64,000 nt of DNA from Clonostachys chloroleuca. Taxonomy: Eukaryota; Ascomycota; Sordariomycetes; Hypocreales; Bionectriaceae. A program made the position numbers and the translations under genes. This document shows, piece after piece, positions 36,139-46,584 of this stretch; position 1 is the stretch's first letter; every line of letters begins with the position of its first letter. Where the stretch lies: positions 8,122,001 to 8,186,000 of the forward strand of contig JBANAY010000004.1 of assembly GCA_037952775.1 (NCBI GenBank). Direction: 5' to 3'. The notes under the pieces were generated by a model. The model searched no databases. It had not been told where the DNA came from and saw only the letters and a program-made list of their open reading frames with translations.

Positions 36139-36935
36139 CTCCGGAGTTGTGTGTTGATGTGAGGTTTGACGCGAGTTGGCGGATCCAGTGGGTCGATTTC
36201 TTTTAGCGCACACATAGGGATTGATGAGCCACTGAAACCAACTAGCTATAGCGCTGTTAGCGGCTCTGGCTCTCACCTGTTGGATGATACCTCAATTCAT
36301 CCCCGTTGAGATATTATCGTGAATAGGTGCTATGAAAAGTAGGTATGAACCTTGATTCATCTTGGTATTTACCTAATGGTTGATTAACCTATTAAGCTCT
36401 GCGTTCATAACTTTGGATTCTTCTGGCAACCAGCCTCACGTATGAGCCAAAAAGAAAACACTGACATTCCACTAGAGGGGTTCAGTATCATATGAGTGTT
36501 TGCAAATGAGAGCGCAAGACCACCAGCAAATAATGCTAGTGGCGGGCAAAATCTTCTTTAACCCGCAGAGCTCAATCTTGCATAAGTGGTATGACACATT
36601 CGTTGATCTCAGGAACACGTATCAATACTTTGCCCACTGACCCCAAAGAGGAGTCGTCCCTAATATCTGGGTTCCATTTGAAAGGTTCCATTTGAAAGAC
36701 TATCTTCACATCCTGAAGCACCTAGTTAGAGGGTTAAGTGCCTGGTTCGGAAAGAGCATGTTAAATACTAAGTCACATATTGCTAGAAGAGGCGACCCAA
36801 GCATTGCAAGGGGCAATACTTGTCCGAACGACCAAGTCTTATCTTCCCCAACAGCTACAAATGTAGCGCTTCGAAGACTATTCAGACGTACGGTGCCCCA
36901 AACTCCCGATAAGGAGATAGATATGATCTAAATCG
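36139..36935. other. Intergenic stretch, no gene seen
   Basis: About 800 bp holding the promoter of the phosphoesterase gene and the 3' flank of the membrane-protein gene. No gene is supported. Confidence 0.5.
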
Positions 36936-38198
36936 TTAGATAGGAACTATCTCAGGTCTTGTGAGATCAGAACTCACCTCCATGGCCATAGATGAGTACA
37001 GGTCCAAAAGAAGCCTCAGAATGCAATAAACTCCGGAAATAAATGGCAGAATAATTGATAATATCCAGAATTTGAGGGTAGGTTGCAATCTCGATGAATG
37101 CCTGTCTATTCTACCGATGAGATAGATATAGATACGATCTAGATCTTGCTGGAAAGTTTTTGAGAGCTTGTTCAAGATAGTCTTGAACACTTTGCATGCT
37201 CTAACTAAGGATCCGTACTTTAGTAATAGCATTGAAATCAACATTGAGACCGGTTCAGGTCCGTTAAACTGTATCCCGCCTTTGAAGAAACACGCAGCTG
37301 GCGTTGAAGGCAAGACAAGCGTCGGTATCGAGGAGTTGGTGGAAGGGAAGAGGTTCCCATCGCAAAATCCAACTTTTTGGTATCCCAGATCAAGTACCTT
37401 TCTCAAATTATCTTCGTGGTATTTTTCGCAAGTTAAATTTATCACGAAGTCCGGGTCAAAATAGGTGCGATCAAATAAATCTATTGCGAAATAGCCAGTG
37501 GGGAAAATCGCAATCATCAGAAGAATCATTAAGATAAGCATCATTGCTAACCTCCAAGACCTTGAAGCTGGATGGTGGTACAGATAATTCCGGAGGAATA
37601 TCAAGACTGACAGATGTATCAGGCAAGAGAACCAGGCGAGGTACACTACCATGGACCAGTAATGGGCTGCCAATCCATTAGACATGGTATAATATCCACT
37701 GATCAGGATCGCCATTCCAGTGATAATCCGTGTATCGGCAAGTACTAAAAGGCACTGTAATATAATTAATCTTGAGGACATGTATCGCCCTGAATAATAC
37801 TGACCTTTGCAAATGCCCTGTCGAATAACCGCCTAGTATGCTCTTGTCTCAACTGCAAGCGCTTGGTAAGATAGGAGAGGCGGTTAAAGAACAAAAGATC
37901 GATCGGGTTTGGTGTGTGGGTTGGCTTAGAAGGGCAACTCTCGGGTCTGAATGGATCAAAATTTGGATCGAAGGCAAGCAGGTAGTATAGTAATACCATA
38001 AAGATTGTGAACCACCCTGTGATAACGAAGCTCAGATGTACCTGTTGTTTGCAATGCGCTTTGATTAGCATCCTTTTCGTTCACTATATCTTGTAATGTT
38101 AGAGCCAATGCATAGAAATAGCGTACGCCAAAACCTACAATGTCTTGGTCCAACTCCAGAGGAGGTGGCAGCGTTGTGCAGGCATCAGGAGAGAGCAT
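36936..38198 (-). CDS. Multi-pass membrane protein of unknown function
   Basis: A 389-residue protein with about six predicted membrane helices and no family I recognise. The ATG is at 38198. Exons are 38085..38198, 37805..38041 and 36936..37754; introns are 43 and 50 nt with GTGAAC and GTCAGT donors. Helices are at LSFVITGWFTIFMVLLYYLL, ITGMAILISGYYTM, a segment around WSMVVYLAWFSCLIHLSVLI, LAMMLILMILLMIAIFPTGY, VSMLISMLLLKYGSL and FWILSIILPFISGVYCILRL. A loop of about 75 residues with four cysteines lies between helices four and five. This layout is common among lineage-specific membrane proteins of Aspergillus-like fungi. The first intron is at the short end for this genome, so the exon 1 to exon 2 join is less certain. 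Confidence 0.65.
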
Positions 38199-38979
38199 GG
38201 CGACCCTGGAATATTCCTGAAGTATCCTTTGATATGAAAGAGGATTTAGACGAGGACGGGTTTAGAATGGGCAAGAAAGAAAAGACATGCACTGAAGTGA
38301 TGTATGTTGAATCTCTTCCCTGAGTTGAACACAAGGCCCCCTCGACGGGTTTAAAATCAAATAAGGGCGAGGATGAACATACAATTTGAGTGTATATGAA
38401 ACTCAATCGGGCCGTGTGAAACAACCAAGCCATACATAAATATTGGATATGATGATATGGAGACAGACCAACCACGATTAGGGAGAGCAAGGTCTCGCTA
38501 CCTACCAGCCGATCGCATGAATATCTTGGTGACAGTTGGCCCTTGCTTTTACATTCTCCGAGGCCTACTGTCGTAAATATCTACCTAGCGGCAACCAAAC
38601 TAATCCGACTCACCCATTTGCTACACAGCTTGGACAAGAGTCTTGAGGTTAACACCCGTCAGAGGGGCGTCATTAACTAATATTGAAACCCAATATGAAT
38701 AAAGTATTCACATAACTGGATGGACCATTTTGCCTGTTGGCTTACGCATGTACTTGAGTATCATTATTACCTATGTAACAAAACAAGATCAAAATCCGCC
38801 CGTAAGGCGCCATGGTCCGCCCCCTTTTCGACTCAGCCTCTGTCTCAGAACGCAGAATCTTCCTGACATTAAAGACACCAAGCCATGATTGTCCTTTCTG
38901 GTGGCTCATTTTCGGCCTCTGCAAACGCACATTTCAGAAACGGACAGTATGGAAATTATTTTCATTGAGATTGGCTACT
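38199..38979. other. Intergenic stretch, no gene seen
   Basis: 780 bp between the membrane-protein start and the MMSDH stop. No supported gene. Confidence 0.5.
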
Positions 38980-40627
38980 TTATGAATGGGTAGGCATGAC
39001 AACTTCGGCCTTTCCCGACTTCAGCGCCTGGCTGATTGACCATCTTGATGTGACAGTCTGTTGCTGGGTGTAGAAGCGGACACCAGGACGTCCGTAAAAG
39101 GTGGTTGCACCGCCTCCAGCGACACTTCGCTTGTTGCCGGTGAATGAGAACATAGGCAGGGGCACTGGAATGGGCACATTGATGCCGACTTGACCAGCCT
39201 GGATGCCGCGGCGGAAGTAGTCAGCAGCGGGGCCGGACGATGTGAAGATGGCCACACCGTTACCATACTCGTTGGCGTTGATAAACTCGATACCCTCATC
39301 CAGGGAGGCCACGTCAGCACATACAAGAACCGGCCCGAAGATCTCCTCCTTGTAACATTGCATGTGCGGCTTCACACCAGTGATGATGGTTGGGCCGACC
39401 CAGTTTCCGTTGGCGAACTGCTCGCCTTGGGGCTTGAATCCACGACCGTCAAGAAGGATCTTGGCGCCCTCCTTCTCAGCTGACGCAATCAACTCCTCGA
39501 TCCGCGCCTTGCTCTGGGGAGAAATCACAGGTCCTAGTTCAGCACCAGCCTCGAACCCGCCATTAACAGACAGCTTCTTGGCAATCTCGACCAGCTCGGG
39601 CAGCCACGTGGTGGCCTCTCCTTGCAGTAGGAGCACACTTAGTGCCATACAGCGCTGCCCAGCAGCTCCAAAGGCGGCTCCAGCAATAGCATTGAGGGCT
39701 TGAGACTTATCGGAGTCGGGGAGAACCAGGGCGTGGTTCTTTGCGCCAAGATTGGCCTGCACTCGCTTGCCGTTGGCAGAGCCACGGCTATAGACATACT
39801 CGCCAGCCTTATTGCTTCCAACAAAGCTGATGGCCTTGATTCTGGGCTCGTCAAGGATAAAGTTGACGGCCTTGTGCGCTCCGTGGATGACGTTGACAAC
39901 ACCCTCGGGGAAACCTGCCTTTTGGCAGAGCTCAGCAATAATCATGGCGGCACCTGGATCCCGCTCTGAAGGCTTCATGACGACTGTGTTTCCCGTGACG
40001 GTGGCAACCGGGAGCGACCACAGAGGAATCATGGCAGGGAAGTCTAAATTAATCCGTAGTTAGCAACACTCTTGCGCAAATCCTACAGGTTGAGAAATAC
40101 GTACTGAAAGGGCAAATGACACCAACGACACCCAATGGCTCTAGATAGGTCCTAGTCTCCAGGTCCTTTCCGAGACTGAGGACCTCACCTTTGAGCAGCT
40201 CAGGAGCACCGCAAGCAGCCTCTGCCACCTGCAGCCCACGAAGGACATCGCCCTTTGCATCGGCAACAGTCTTGCCCTGCTCGATGGTGATCACGGCAGC
40301 AAGGCGGTCCCAGTTCTCGCGGATGAGGGCCACCAGCTTGAACATGATTTGCTGGCGAGCGAGGACCGATGTCGCACTCCATGCGGGGAAGGCCTTCTCG
40401 GCAGAGTCGACGGCGGCGATGAGCTCGGCATCAGTGCTCTCTGGCACGCGGGTGACGAGCTTGTTGGTGGACGGGTCGTAGACATCGATGAAGTCTGTGC
40501 TGGAAGAGACATAGAACTTGTTGTCGAGGAACCATGGCGTGATGGAGGCTTCACCGACTTCGTGGCTGTTGGGGAACTCGGTGGTGGTGGTTGGCAGCGA
40601 CACCGGGGACTGGGTATTGACTGCCAT
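38980..40627 (-). CDS. Methylmalonate/malonate-semialdehyde dehydrogenase (CoA-acylating)
   Basis: Oxidises malonate semialdehyde to acetyl-CoA, or the methyl form to propionyl-CoA, with NAD and CoA. Two exons (40105..40627 and 38980..40043), joined across a 61-nt intron to give [12 protein letters not shown], encode 528 residues. The NAD-binding [13 protein letters not shown] and the catalytic [12 protein letters not shown] (Cys about residue 306) are typical of MMSDH, as is [18 protein letters not shown] near the C-terminus. The N-terminus ([18 protein letters not shown]) is acidic and lacks a mitochondrial presequence, and no upstream in-frame ATG exists. Most eukaryotic MMSDHs are mitochondrial. 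In this context it would remove the C3 product of pyrimidine ring cleavage. A role in valine breakdown is the usual alternative. Confidence 0.9.
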
Positions 40628-41505
40628 TGTGAAATAAGACACGGATGAGAGGGGGATGAGGGATCTGTAAGTAGGATCAAGATCGTGAAAAGACTCCCTC
40701 GTATGAGAAACAAGCCAGGAGATTCTCGCGAAGTTGGGTTTTATTCTCCGTGAAGCGCAACAGACCAGGATGCGAGGAGGAGAATGGGCAAGTGGATCGT
40801 GCCTGTCGTTCCGATGCCAATTACAGCTACAGGCACAGCTACAGGGGAGAGAGGGGTGGCACGCTACAGTGGGCGGCGCTATCTTATCTCCAGGTCCTCG
40901 GCACAGCGGGGTGCCCACTGTCGCGGAGCCCGGACAGAGGGGTGCTTAGCGGTGGAGGGCCTGAGCAACCGCGCTACAGCGTTATCTGCATCCACTAATT
41001 AACCTCACACCCCCTGAGCGGATACCTGAAGCCATCTTCCAACGAGCCAAAGAGCACAGGTAAACATACCTACTTTGAGACAGCGCTTCTGGCTTCCTGT
41101 TCGATTGCTGCCCAAGAAATGCAGATGGCGTACGGTGATGCCTTGCCAACAAGGTTGTAAAGGCCTTGCTGGCTGCCGATGTCTCTATTACCCCACAGTG
41201 ATCATCACTACGGGCAGCGATTGGAAGCAGAGGCAGCACATGGCTCATCTTGTCCGGTCTCGTGACATCTGGCATTTTTCATTACTCATAGTGCCCGCCT
41301 TTTCGTCACCGACTTGATTCCAGCCTAAAGAGGCTGGTCAAAGGAGAGCATGGGGTAACAGTACCAGGAGTACTTTCGGTTGAATTCATTCATCTCCCGG
41401 CCAATACTATGTACAAACAGTGAAACAGATGCCATACCCAAATCCCAATGACTACGTGTACCTATCAAACATTGCTGTGTATGCATATGCATTCGTCCAC
41501 CCCGT
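40628..41505. promoter_or_regulatory. MMSDH promoter with two GATA sites
   Basis: 878 bp between the MMSDH start and the end of the second UPRT gene. AGATAAG (reverse) lies at 40883-40889 and AGATAA (reverse) at 40982-40987. The first 300 bases also carry a repeated ACAGCTACAGG-like stretch around 40826-40848. No gene is supported. Confidence 0.5.
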
Positions 41506-42446
41506 TCAGTCAGTCGTCCCATAGAATCGGTCACCAAAGTCACCCAATCCAGGGGCAATATGGCTACAATTGAAAAACAATTAGCACCAGATCCTCGGCA
41601 AGCCATGTCAATACGACATGTAGTGAACTCACTTTGATGCAGTCAGGTCGTTATCAACTGCAGCCGTCACGATCTGCATGGCTGGGAACTTCTTCGTCAC
41701 AACGTCCAGCCCCTTTCTCGAAGCCACCAGGTTCACGAAAATTATGCTGGACTCCTGCACTCCATTATCCTTAAGTACTTCAATGGCCTTTGCGGCTGAA
41801 CCGCCCGTGGCCAGCATGGGCTCGAGAATTAACACTTCTGGGCACATGGTTAACCACAACTCTAGGACTTGTTCCCTATCAAAACTTACTTTTATTGGCG
41901 ATATCTTTCGGTAGTTTGCAGTAGACATAGTGCGGTAGACAAGTTTCCTCGTCTCGCTGTATCAAAATCTTGCCGTAGCTCAATGGGCCTCTAGAATAGT
42001 TTGAAGAATTAATCAGCAATCAGAATTTCTATGCAAGACAACATAGGATCAAGAATGAGTAATATTTTCTCTTACTCACAGGTACGAATTTCGGAGAGAG
42101 TTCTCCATGCTAGCACCAGCACGCAAGATGCTGACGCCGCAGATTGGCTGGGAGTGAGACAGCCCCGAGAAGACAGTCCCCGTCGGCGTGGTCACATCTC
42201 GGCTTTCTGTTGGTAGCAATTCCAACGCTAACCAGATATTGTCAGTCTATAGATGACGGGATATAGCGTGGCATGGGTTACGGTACCTGCAGGCATCAAC
42301 TGGGTGCAAACCTTCTCGAAGGCATCGACGAACGCGGGGCAGCCGGTCTGTGCATCCCTAATCACGGTCATCAAGCTCACCAGGTATTTCGTCTGAGGCA
42401 GGACGGTAACCGTGGGAGATTGGCCGTTTGTGATCGTGGCAGTCAT
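41506..42446 (-). CDS. Uracil phosphoribosyltransferase, long form (Fur1-like)
   Basis: Makes UMP from uracil and PRPP. Five exons (42287..42446, 42080..42227, 41890..41990, 41633..41837, 41506..41563) encode 223 residues, close to yeast Fur1, with every join in frame. Exon 2 gives PICGVSILRAGASMENSLR, the family's uracil-side signature. Exon 3 gives YGKILIQRDEET. The PRPP loop is ILEPMLATGGSAAKAIEVL (residues 140-158) and the end is HIAPGLGDFGDRFYGTTD. The loop begins with Glu142 where most UPRTs have Asp, an oddity worth noting. The gene is divergent from a PRPP synthetase with 502 bp between the start codons, which suggests joint control of PRPP supply and use. This intron-rich copy differs strongly from the two-exon UPRT at 27.6 kb, so the two are not a recent duplication. 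Confidence 0.92.
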
Positions 42447-42612
42447 CTTGATGGGATCTCGTCTAAATCTCTGGGCGTCTAAACTTCGTAAACTGTCAAC
42501 TACTGTCAATCTAACAACGTGACCGCGGGCATTTCTATAGACAAAGCTTTTGACCTAGTAACCCCCAGTTGCGAAAGAGGCGTGTACGAAATAGCATCTG
42601 TGCAATCATTGG

Positions 42613-42738
42613 TTATCTTGTAGCTGATTACCATGAATATTTCCCCAGGTTGTAGATAAGCATGATCTCCTTTGCGGCAGAGCTGGGGGCGTGTTTCTAC
42701 GCAGGACTCCACACCACCACACACGCCTCCTGTTATCT
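42613..42738. promoter_or_regulatory. Three AGATAA sites in the UPRT/PRPP-synthetase divergent promoter
   Basis: AGATAA sites at 42613-42618 (reverse), 42654-42660 (AGATAAG) and 42733-42738 (reverse) lie within 126 bp, between start codons at 42446 and 42949. They are candidates for AreA-type GATA factors acting on both genes. Confidence 0.55.
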
Positions 42739-42948
42739 AATCAACCTCCTCGACCAGTACGCTGGATAGTGATGATGAATCGAGATGAGCAAAGCGCTGC
42801 TCATCGAGTATTGATCTAGTTATGTCGTAAATATACGGGAAGAGGATGAAGTTGTCCTCTTGGGCCGAGATGGGGCTCGAATCAGCATTCCAACAGAGCC
42901 GAATCTCAATCAACTAAAGATACTCAGAGCCTAGAATCTGCAAGCAAC

Positions 42949-44253
42949 ATGACTGGAAAGAGGCTGCATCTCCTTAGTGGTAAAGACCTTGATCCCCTAT
43001 TTCCGGCAATCAAGGCTACGAATGCACGCGTGTATACTCATTCTATCATAGGCACTAGCCATCCGGAGTTTGCCAAAGCAATCAGTCTGCAGTATGTCCT
43101 TCCTTGAGTTTTCATTTTATTTCCAGATGCAACCATAGACTCATTTACACTTTCTTAGAATCGACTGCGATATCTCCCAAGGTATTGAGACCAGTCGCTT
43201 CTCCAATGGGGAGACGTCCGTGACCATCGCAACGTCCGTCCGAGATAACGATGTCTATATCCTCCAAACTGCATGTGAGCCCGTCAACAATGTCTTGATG
43301 GAGCTCCTCATTGCCATTAGTGCATGCAAGATGGCATCTGCGAGGAGAATCACAGCCGTTTTACCCTGTTTCCCGTATTCACGGCAAGACAAGAAGGACA
43401 GGAGTAGGGCCCCCATCACGGCCAAACTCATCGCAAATATGCTCGAAGTGGCAGGATGCGACCATGTTATAGTATGTTTCGCCATTTTTTTCTTCTCAAT
43501 CCATGATATTCTAGTAACTAACTTCCTCCCAGACTATGGACCTGCATGCTTCTCAGATCCAAGGTTTCTTCAATATACCTGTAGACAAGTAAGGAAATGT
43601 TCGGTTAAAACCGCGTCGATAGAAGCTTAAGACTAACTTTCAATATTCAATAGTGTGCGTAATGCAATCCCAATTAGAAGCAGATCTGAACTAATAAGAG
43701 AAAGCTTTACGCCGAAAGAGCCATGATCGACTATATCGAACGCGAGTTCACAACCACCGACCTTGTTATCGTGTCCCCAGATGCCGGTGGCGCCAAGAGG
43801 TACAGTATTCCTGCCCTTTCCGTCTGACGCTTCAACCGACCAACATTGTGAGGCAGGGCCGCGGCCATTGCCGACAAACTCGGGGTAGACCTAGCCATCA
43901 TCCACAAGGAACGCAAGGTGGCCAACAAAGTAAGTCGGATGGTGCTGGTGGGCGACGTCCATGGCCGCAATGCAGTCCTCGTGGACGACATCGCAGACAC
44001 CTGCGGAACCCTGGCCCTCGCCGCGCAGGTCCTCAAGGACCACGGTGCGGCCACGAGCAACGCGGTGGTGACTCATGGCTTTCTTAGCGGGCCGTCAGTC
44101 GAAGTGATTGAGAGCAGCCAGCTTGATCGGCTGGTTGTTTCCAACACGCTGCCGCTGCCGCCGCATGCCATGTCATGTAAGAAGATTCAACAGATGGATA
44201 TCAGTTATACGATCGCCGAGGCTATCAGGAGGACTTATAACGGAGAATCGTGA
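42949..44253 (+). CDS. Ribose-phosphate pyrophosphokinase (PRPP synthetase)
   Basis: Makes PRPP from ribose-5-phosphate and ATP. Five exons (42949..43091, 43159..43471, 43533..43588, 43701..43799, 43857..44253) encode 335 residues. Family motifs are all present: FSNGETSV near the N-terminus, [18 protein letters not shown] (the ATP-side flexible loop), [25 protein letters not shown], and the PRPP loop [14 protein letters not shown]. The acceptor at 43700 is the least certain; it yields [12 protein letters not shown]. Fungi carry several housekeeping PRS genes elsewhere, so a copy placed head to head with a UPRT inside a pyrimidine cluster is unusual. The likely job is to supply PRPP to the phosphoribosylation step of uracil breakdown. 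It might also be an ordinary PRS subunit that happens to lie here. Confidence 0.9.
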
Positions 44254-44739
44254 GTTTCTTCGTGCCACTACTCACCGAACATGTTTCCCAGATGAGACTA
44301 ATATACACTAGGATATCGGTGCTTTTTAGGTAGATGACTTGGAACCATTTCATAGGGTTGGGTGAAGAGCTTAAGTTCTGTGGCGAGGTCATCATGTATT
44401 TTACTACGGGAGTATTACGTTTTTTTTCCGAGTCATGATGTTATTTACTACATAATTGAATTCTAGATGGAAACCATTTATCAAGCCAATTATGTCTCAT
44501 GCCAGTCCAAACAATGAAACATCCAGTTGATGGTTCAAGCCAATTACGTCTAGCATCACATTTCCATCAACAAAACAGCAAATGATTGGAAGGAACCATT
44601 TCAAGTGAGCAACTCCTATGGTCTACTAGTCACAAAATATAGTTTTATCTTAATGCTGTATATTTGGAAAAATGATTCTTCGACGGCGTCCCCTTCTCAA
44701 TATGATGGTGTAGGGTAGCTGTTAGTAAAGAATTGCTGC

Positions 44740-44918
44740 TGATAAGACGCTGTTAATGACACACCATAACTCGACAAAGGGCCTGTTGATAACGGTCTTG
44801 GCCATTCATATTCCCACGCCCACCGCCGATAAGCTGGCACAAAGGTCCCTCGGCTGTTCTGTTACCATGAGCAGTGGGAGCTTGCCGCATTTACCCTGCA
44901 TGACACAAAACTGATAAG
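44740..44918. promoter_or_regulatory. Four GATA sites upstream of the 2OG dioxygenase
   Basis: GATA sites at 44740-44746 (TGATAAG), 44787-44792 (TGATAA), 44828-44833 (GATAAG preceded by C) and 44912-44918 (TGATAAG) are all in the same orientation, 150-330 bp before the start codon at 45071. This is a textbook arrangement for an AreA-activated promoter. The only gene starting to the right is the thymine-hydroxylase candidate. Confidence 0.6.
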
Positions 44919-45070
44919 CAGATATACCGCATGGCTTTAACAGGCGGTGGCCGTCGGAACCCGCCGACAGACAGTCTATTTCTCCGTCCAATGTCACTAA
45001 CCTTCCTTCAGGACACTAGACTGGGCTGGAAGACTATTCCGTGGTGTGTCAAGAGTATTATTCACCAAAC

Positions 45071-46399
45071 ATGTCTCGAGCAGCTCTCACAAACATTGCC
45101 AGGCCGAGGGCTCTGTATGCCCCAAGAGCTCTCAGGCCAAACGTATTGTCTTTAGTATCCCACAAGGCTACGCCAAATGCCACAAGACCCCTGACTGTTT
45201 GTTCGAAACGAAGCCTAACCACATCTTCCATCAAGCTGGCAACAACAAGCCCAGTTGTGCAGAAGAAGCTCGACTCATTCATCCCAGTATATCAACCTAC
45301 TATCAACGAACCAAAACACACCCGCTAATCCCAACTATAGCTGATTGACTTCTCAAAATTCCTCCACGGCTCAGAAACAGAGCGGAAACAAATCGCCGCC
45401 GAGATTCTGGGCGGCTTCCAAAATGCCGGCTTCATCTACCTCCAGAACCACGGCATCGCCCCCGACGCCGTCCGCACCGCCTTCGCCACCTCGGCCAGCT
45501 TCTTCGCCGAGCCCGACGAGGATAAACTAAACCTCTCGTGGCTCAGCCCGGAGTCGAACCGTGGCTACTCGGCGCGCGGGCGCGAGAAGCTAAAGCGCGT
45601 GGGCGAGGGTGATGGCGAGGATGCCGCGCCGCCCGACATGAAGGAGAGCTTCGAGATTGGGCGCGAGGGCGACCCCGCGTTCCCGAACCAGTGGCCGAGG
45701 GAGGGGACCATGGTGGACGGGTTCAAGGATACCATGTTAGGGTTCTATGGACTGTGCAGGCAGCTTCATGGGAATGTCATGAGTGCGATTGCTGTCGGCA
45801 TGGGGCTTGACGCTCAGTACTTTGAGAGGTTCATCAGTTCGGGTGATAACACTTTGAGGCTTTTGCATTATCCGGGTGTTGATGCCAGTGTTTGGAAGAA
45901 CGCCAACGCAGTTAGGGCCGGCGCTCATAGTGTGAGCTCTTCCCTTGCGATGAGAACTGATGTAACATGTCACTAACTTTTCTCCAGGACTATGGCTCCC
46001 TCACTCTTCTTTTCCAGGATGGACGGGGAGGGCTGCAGGTCCAAAGCCCATCTGGAGACTTCGTCGATGCCACCCCAGTCGAGGGAGCCATCGTTGTAAA
46101 CGCGGGTGACTTGCTCGCCAGGTGGAGCAATGACACCATCAAGAGCACTATTCACCGCGTGGTAGAGCCACCGGTCAAGGAGGCCGACAGCTACCCTCCT
46201 CGATACAGCATTGCGTATGTCTTTTTGTGCGTAGTGCTGAGCGGACTAACAACTAATTGATAATAGATACTTCTGCAACCCTAACCACTCTAGTTTTATC
46301 GAAGCATTGCCGGGTACGTTTGCGACGGAGGACTCGAAAAAGTACAAGGGAATCCAGACGGGCGAGTATTTGGTTCAGAGACTCACTGCCACTTACTAA
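45071..46399 (+). CDS. 2-oxoglutarate/Fe(II) dioxygenase, thymine-7-hydroxylase-like
   Basis: Predicted to oxidise the methyl group of thymine stepwise to uracil-5-carboxylate. Four exons (45071..45286, 45341..45931, 45988..46214, 46267..46399) give 388 residues. The splice at 45340 restores FIPLIDFSKFLHG. The iron ligands are H268 and D270 (AGAHSDYGS) and H325 (KSTIHRV); the oxoglutarate arginine is R341 in RYSIAYF. Long stretches (NRGYSARGREK, ESFEIGRE, NAGDLLARWSNDTIKS, GEYLVQRLTATY) agree with the characterised Neurospora thymine-7-hydroxylase as I recall it. Iso-orotate decarboxylase, which uses the product, is in the same window. About 70 extra N-terminal residues, rich in Arg, Ser and Ala and with few acids, look like a mitochondrial presequence, which is odd for this enzyme. 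Other members of this large fungal family have unknown substrates, so context carries weight. Confidence 0.8.
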
Positions 46400-46584
46400 A
46401 TACATGACGAACAGTCGAGGTGTAGTACCGCCTCTATCGTAACTAGTATATAAACCAACACTTCAATATCAAATAAATCTCATCAGGTTATAACCATTTT
46501 TAAGACGGAAAAAGAAAAAGGAACGAACAGTACAAGCTAAGTGTGTATTTATAACTATTTTTGAATATTTGCGTATGCGACCGC

